Assembly: GCA_036936625.1 (NCBI GenBank)
Contig: JAUPFT010000001.1
Location: 7,048,031 to 7,112,030, forward strand
Reading direction: 5' to 3'
DNA: 64,000 bases
DNA from: Parnassius smintheus behrii
Lineage: Eukaryota > Arthropoda > Insecta > Lepidoptera > Papilionidae
The notes beneath the pieces are model-generated. The model ran no database searches. It saw only the letters and a program-made list of their open reading frames with translations, and was not told the DNA's origin. The position numbers and the translations under genes were made by a program. Positions 58,601 through 64,000 of the stretch are shown here, one piece after another (position 1 is the stretch's first letter; the number at the start of each line of letters is the position of its first letter).

Positions 58601-58890
58601 TTTCGATCAACTCATTCGTCTTATCTCTCATGCCTCCTCTAACATTCCACGTGCCAACTCTGCACTCCGTCCTCCACCTTCCGCCGTGTCGGGCTGTGCG
58701 TGACGGGTGGCGGTCCCCATCGCCGCTTTGCGCGCTGCATTCCACACCAACGGGGACGAGCTGGTGTGCGTCGCCTTGGGGGGACGCCCTAACCCTCGTT
58801 CGCATGGGTGCGCAGCTGTGTAGAATTGCAGCCCTGAAAAGGGCTGGCAGGGGTCGCGACGAGCACGCTTCTACAATGACCCCCATTATT
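55651..58890 (-). mobile_element. Nearly intact Proto2/RTE-like non-LTR retrotransposon
   Basis: About 3.2 kb with an (AAGT)n-type tail at 55651-55668, a single long ORF, and a short 5' leader. Same clade as 50717-54020 but clearly another family. It is inserted in the second copy of the repeat at 55250-55650 / 58891-59100, whose 54.7-kb relative shows the uninterrupted 'ACTTTTATA...AAACATAAT' junction. The TSD is not clear. Confidence 0.88.
55672..58886 (-). pseudogene. LINE endonuclease/reverse transcriptase ORF with one frameshift
   Basis: 965 codons from the ATG at 58886, then a frameshift near 56010-56050 into a 125-codon C-terminus (56049-55672). Endonuclease: 'CRVGTWNVRGGM', 'VVCMSETKRKGSG', 'LLAVYAPVA', 'TVVCGDLNGWVG', 'ERSMIDLFLVDDRL', 'GADLGTDHYLVITRF'. 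RT: 'KCGKAAGLDRVTAEMV', 'YRAISLTSLASKVYSKVLTR', 'QCGFRPGRGCTDQMFSLRM', 'AFVDLEKAFDKV', 'IKQGCVVSSWLFILYLD', 'NCLLYADDAVLIA', 'ANKTKVLVFE'. C-terminus: 'QWFGHVERMSEDRMVKKIYR' and 'RDTWRSVLSGYP'. Catalytic residues I can check are present. A single frameshift over 1,090 codons makes this the youngest LINE of the window, assuming the base call is right. Confidence 0.88.
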
Positions 58891-59425
58891 TTATTTATTT
58901 AAATTATAAACATAATATATTGTAATACAATAATAACCACACTACGGCTCGCACAGGTGCCTGCAATTTGCTACGACGGGCGGGGGCTGCTCTCCCTCGG
59001 CACCTACGGCTTTCCAAAAATACTTTATGAGTAGGGCAGACAAGACTAGTTGGATTCGGGGCGTACTGATTGAACTTTAGTACAGATTTGATCAGATCAG
59101 ATATCTATAGTCAGGTTGCCTTTGCTCCCGCCAGAGACACAAAATTCTGTATGCTATCCAGCTTTCACAGTGATATCGTATAATTTTTTCTCAGAAAGTC
59201 TAGAACCCAGAGCCGTAAATTCATTTAATAATAAAAATGTATCACTTTTCATACTTTACGTATTTAAGGTTATACTAGTTTTTATTTATTTTTTCGATAA
59301 CGGTGCATTACTTTTAAATGTGATTATTATAATCAGGGACCAAACCCCTACCAAATAAAACACCTTACTCCCCCAAATTCCTGCCAAACGATTCTAAATC
59401 CAACCCGAAATCAGCCCTTAGGCAA
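58891..59425 (-). repeat. Right flank of TIR-like repeat
   Basis: 58891-58920 continues the repeat interrupted by the LINE ('AAATTATAAACATAAT'). 59302-59412 is the inverted partner of 54143-54263, matching over about 110 bp with scattered differences. The sequence between is unassigned. Confidence 0.6.
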
Positions 59426-59694
59426 ATGAAAAGCCTGAATAAAACTGTCTAATAATTAAAGTAGTGATAATTGAAGCATCTCATTTTTAAAATAGTTAAA
59501 TTATTTTTAAAATAGAAGCTCACCACGCTGCTTTCATGCATGTTGACGGAGTTCACGTGAGATTGAAATATTTTATTGCTCAGACATGTAGGTAATTATA
59601 ATAGTCCACTACTGATTTTTCATATATTGTCTCATAAGGGAGATATCCATAGATGTCACGCTTGACATACGAATTGGCAAATGCTGTTTCTTAT

Positions 59695-59790
59695 CTGCTA
59701 GTCGTTATTAAGAAGACGCTGCTGCTAATCTCTTAGTGTCTTTCGCCTTTAGCCACATCCATGTTTTGGAGTAATGTATCTTACAACACA
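59695..59790 (-). mobile_element. RTE leader fragment
   Basis: The reverse complement contains 'TTAGCAGCAGCGTCTTCTTAATAACGAC' in part and 'CATGGATGTGGCTAAAGGCG', a diverged version of the RTE leader at 40495-40580. No 3' end is nearby. Confidence 0.5.
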
Positions 59791-60944
59791 TTACCGATAT
59801 TTGGTTGATTTCCAAATTAATTTTAATTTGACAAGCTTTAATAATTTTATAATAAATATTGAATCGTTGTTGAGAGCCCCGTCACGTCAAGGAGATGCTT
59901 TTTTATCGCGTCACAAAGTTTTATATAGCGTGCGTTCGAGATGAGGCTAAATTTTCTTATCGAGACTTTAATAGGCATTATATTAGTTTCCAAACTCTTC
60001 AACAGTTTGTTTTGTTTCAACTTAACATAAAAGTATGTAATTCGTACGTATTTTAAGTAGAATTATCAAGTCAAAAACAATTTAAAAAATTAAGTAAGTC
60101 AACAATCTGACAATCAATATAATATTCCACTGTATTTTTTTCGTATGTACGTTACATATGTGACATCGATTGTTAAATAAACATAACAATTTTAAATAGA
60201 TTCTAATATTTTTTTTAATTTAATGCTAGGTATACTTCAGAGGAGATTTCATATAAATTTACAGGAAAAATTATTACCCTATGGGTGAATAAATAGGAGA
60301 CGAAATATTTAAAGTCACTTATTAGACAACATTGTTGTTTTTACCTTGAGGTTGTTATATTCCTTAGTCCACATTAAATAAGGTACAAAGTACGAATAAA
60401 AAAGTAAATACCGAATCTACAAACAAAAGGGATATTTTTTTCATTAGCTTTTGAAGTAGAAGCTTCAATTTTTTATACAATATGGATGGGAGTCAGTTGC
60501 TTAATTACGGCACGGTAGCGCAGATATTGAGCAAGTATGCCATTATAACATTTTAAGTTTTTGTAAAAAAATTCTAGCGTAAATTTTTAAATTTTATAGC
60601 CCTTGAGTTGCGGTTTATACCACAGAAAACGTATTGCAACACTTACGGCAATATTTTACATAGCCAAAATGTAAGTGAATTAACTAAATATTGCTCACGT
60701 ATAAGAACTCAATTGCTCGGCAATATAATTGCAACAACATTGCTGGAATATACACTGCAAGGTGTTGCACAATAAATTCCTCCAGAATTAATTTCTAGCA
60801 CGGCCCTCAGTCTTAACAGACTTCAACTATGTGTGCATGGTAGGATTATAGTGCCTGAGTGTACGCGTAAGTACAGATATACTCTCTATTACCTCACTCA
60901 CACATTCCGATGGGACAGCAATCTGACATCACCGTATAGAAATC
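59791..60944. other. Intergenic DNA, nothing recognised
   Basis: AT-rich, no coding sense, no shared repeats. Confidence 0.4.
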
Positions 60945-61100
60945 AAGTGCAGGATCAGTAGTTTTGCGTTTTGCCAGTGAGAAAGTATTGCCAAAAAAAA
61001 AACAATAACTCTCTATCTGCATCTGGCCCGGGGTTAGAACCTGGCACGTTATAAAAAGCAGTCGCGCTTTTATAACTACTAGATCAAAGGGCAGTCCAAT
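60945..61100 (-). mobile_element. Possible tRNA-derived SINE head
   Basis: The reverse complement contains 'ATCTAGTAGTTATAAAAGCG' (A-box-like) and 'CAGGTTCTAACCCCGGGCC' (B-box-like, with C-T-A in place of C-G-A). It ends in an A/T-rich run with ten consecutive A on the plus strand at about 60994-61003. Too degenerate to be a tRNA gene. Low certainty. Confidence 0.33.
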
Positions 61101-61617
61101 TAGAAATAATAAGTCAATAATTGTCCTATTATAATACTTAATAAGGTTTCCAGTAAGACGCAATTTTCATAACGCTCAAGTTCTTAAAGATTAAAGAAAG
61201 AGCCTATGATATAAATATGTAGTATAAAGTGTGGCCATTTAATAACTGTAAATGCTTGTTAGACGAACATGTATTATAGGTTATGTGTGTTCCTCGCGGA
61301 ACAGGTAATTATTCATAATTACTGTCATTGCAATTATATAACTAACAATAACTTCAAAGTAACAAAAAGTTAATATTGAAGTCAGAATATAGCAGCTCGA
61401 TCGTTACACATAATTTCGATGTAATTTCAACAGAACAATTAAATTTAATTGAACAGTTGATACATACGTCGGTAGACTGCAGTTTCGATCTCATCAAAGT
61501 TTTCAGTATTGTGTAAATTTATAACGATCGTTAAAGTAAAAAAATGAAAATGAAAGAAATAGATTATTTAAATAACTTTTTTAAACATGAGCTTTCAATA
61601 ATAGTTTAAATATTTTA

Positions 61618-62050
61618 GTGCAGCAGAAGAAGCACGAGAGCAGAATACATGTTGTGGAAATGCGGCCATTAAGAGTATGTTAAGGCTGAATCTTAAGGAC
61701 AGGGTAAAAGAGAAAATTGTGGTTTGCAAGATCATGTTTTGATCAAACCAGCCTTTCAGTAACTTTTGCGTTTCGAGAATTTTATTAAAGAAGTACACGG
61801 GAAGGGATGGGCCGCCCTAGGTGAAAGTTTATCTACCAAATCGGCAATATATTGCAAAAGGGCCCTAGGTGAAAGTTTATCTACCAAATCGGCAATATAT
61901 TGCAAAAGGGCCAAATCAATAGTACTCATAACAGACGAGCATACACGCATCGTTAAAATGGTTGTAAAGGAAGGGATAAAGGTGTGTCAGAATCGTGCTA
62001 AATGGAAGTCCATAGTCTTTGGCTACCCGTATCAGATTGAATAAAACTAA
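61618..62050 (+). mobile_element. Degenerate 3' fragment of Proto2/RTE-like LINE
   Basis: 'KKHESRIHVVEM' (61627-61662) matches 'KKHESRINAVEV' of the LINE at 51.2 kb, and 'VCQNRAKWKSIVFGYP' (61984-62031) matches its C-terminus. About 170 codons between are reduced to a short stretch. A 48-bp segment is tandemly duplicated at 61814-61909. Confidence 0.78.
61814..61909 (+). repeat. 48-bp tandem duplication in LINE fragment
   Basis: 61814-61861 and 61862-61909 are identical ('GCCCTAGGTGAAAGTTTATC...'). The 48-bp length keeps the reading frame (16 codons). Confidence 0.95.
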
Positions 62051-62186
62051 TTTTATTACGATTAACTGAAGATGCTTAGTAGCTATCAATAGTCGCATAT
62101 TACAAAACTCATGAAACAAAAGTAGGGTAATAGATAATGTGACGTTGTCACTAAACAGTAAAGGTATTTTATTACCTTATATTTGA

Positions 62187-62388
62187 AATGAGCAATTCTA
62201 CAAGACTTAGATATTCATCTACTATGTAAACAACATATGTTTATATGTAACTGATTTCTCTAAAACAGCTCCAACTATTTGTATGCAATTTTGTATTTAG
62301 ATAATGTTTTACCAAAGTTTACCTAACCCTCACATCCATGCTTGATAAAAAATTCTAACGCGCAGTAAAGCTCGATTACAAAGGTACT
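62187..62388 (+). mobile_element. Helitron/DINE-like repeat, short diverged copy 3
   Basis: Begins 'AAATGAGCAATTCTACAAGAC', passes 'CTAAAACAGCTCCAACTATTTG' and ends 'GCAGTAAAGCTCGATTACAAAGGTACT', aligning with the start, core and 3' hairpin of 11775-12427. The tRNA-like boxes and about 400 bp are missing. Confidence 0.5.

Positions 62389-64000
<1,612 letters not shown>

Overview
The window is a gene-poor, AT-rich stretch of an insect genome. The repeats point to Lepidoptera (butterfly or moth): RTE-type LINEs whose 5' leader carries the 'CCGTGGGTGTCGTAAGAGGCGAC'-like block, a tRNA-headed SINE with the 'CGTGAGGAAACCTGCAT' block, and LINE/SINE tails of the 'CATCAGGTG...ATAAAAAAAA' type. This assignment rests on recalled family resemblance, not on a search. 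I found no host protein-coding gene I could defend. Nearly everything recognisable is transposon-derived.

Layout. 1-4.4 kb: decayed BEL/Pao LTR retrotransposon on the minus strand, with a 91-bp LINE tail inserted between 12-bp target-site duplications (TSDs). 5.8-10.9 kb: decayed CR1-group LINE on the plus strand. 10.9-12.9 kb: Gypsy LTR fragment, a Helitron/DINE-like repeat carrying a tRNA-like Pol III box pair, and an RTE tail. 14.2-17.6 kb: a palindrome more than 1 kb per arm, containing an inverted pair of LINE 3' ends and THAP-like zinc-finger remnants. 18.9-24.2 kb: mosaic of short RTE, Penelope-like, Helitron/DINE-like, solo-LTR, Proto2/RTE-like and SINE pieces. 24.2-27.8 kb: tandem array of a 1,119-bp unit in which a Gypsy LTR and primer-binding region are fused directly to the second half of integrase. 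29.4-32.6 kb: MITE, perfect hairpin, 100-bp tandem duplication. 33.6-40.6 kb: an RTE element (12-bp TSD) split by a complete, apparently very young 5.3-kb Gypsy element of CsRn1/Kabuki type, with LTRs identical by eye, a tRNA-Trp primer site, a CHCC Gag motif, an intact Pol, and a small transmembrane ORF in the env position. 41-50 kb: SINE copies (one split by an RTE deletion derivative), a piggyBac-like remnant, and Penelope-like fragments split by an LTR-like insertion. 50.7-59.4 kb: two Proto2/RTE-like LINEs on the minus strand, one with a 10-bp TSD and one nearly intact. The second sits inside a larger repeat bounded by 110-bp inverted arms. 61.6-64 kb: old LINE and Helitron/DINE-like fragments, then a (TG)n run passing into at least 1,140 bp of perfect (CGTG)n that runs off the window.

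Functionally this is a layered record of transposition rather than a set of cooperating genes. The only open, plausibly functional reading frames are the Gag, Pol and small third ORF of the CsRn1-type element and, with one frameshift, the LINE ORF at 55.7-58.9 kb. The most unusual structures are the LTR-integrase tandem array, the giant palindrome, the nested Gypsy-in-RTE insertion, the repeats with internal tRNA-like promoters, and the (CGTG)n block.
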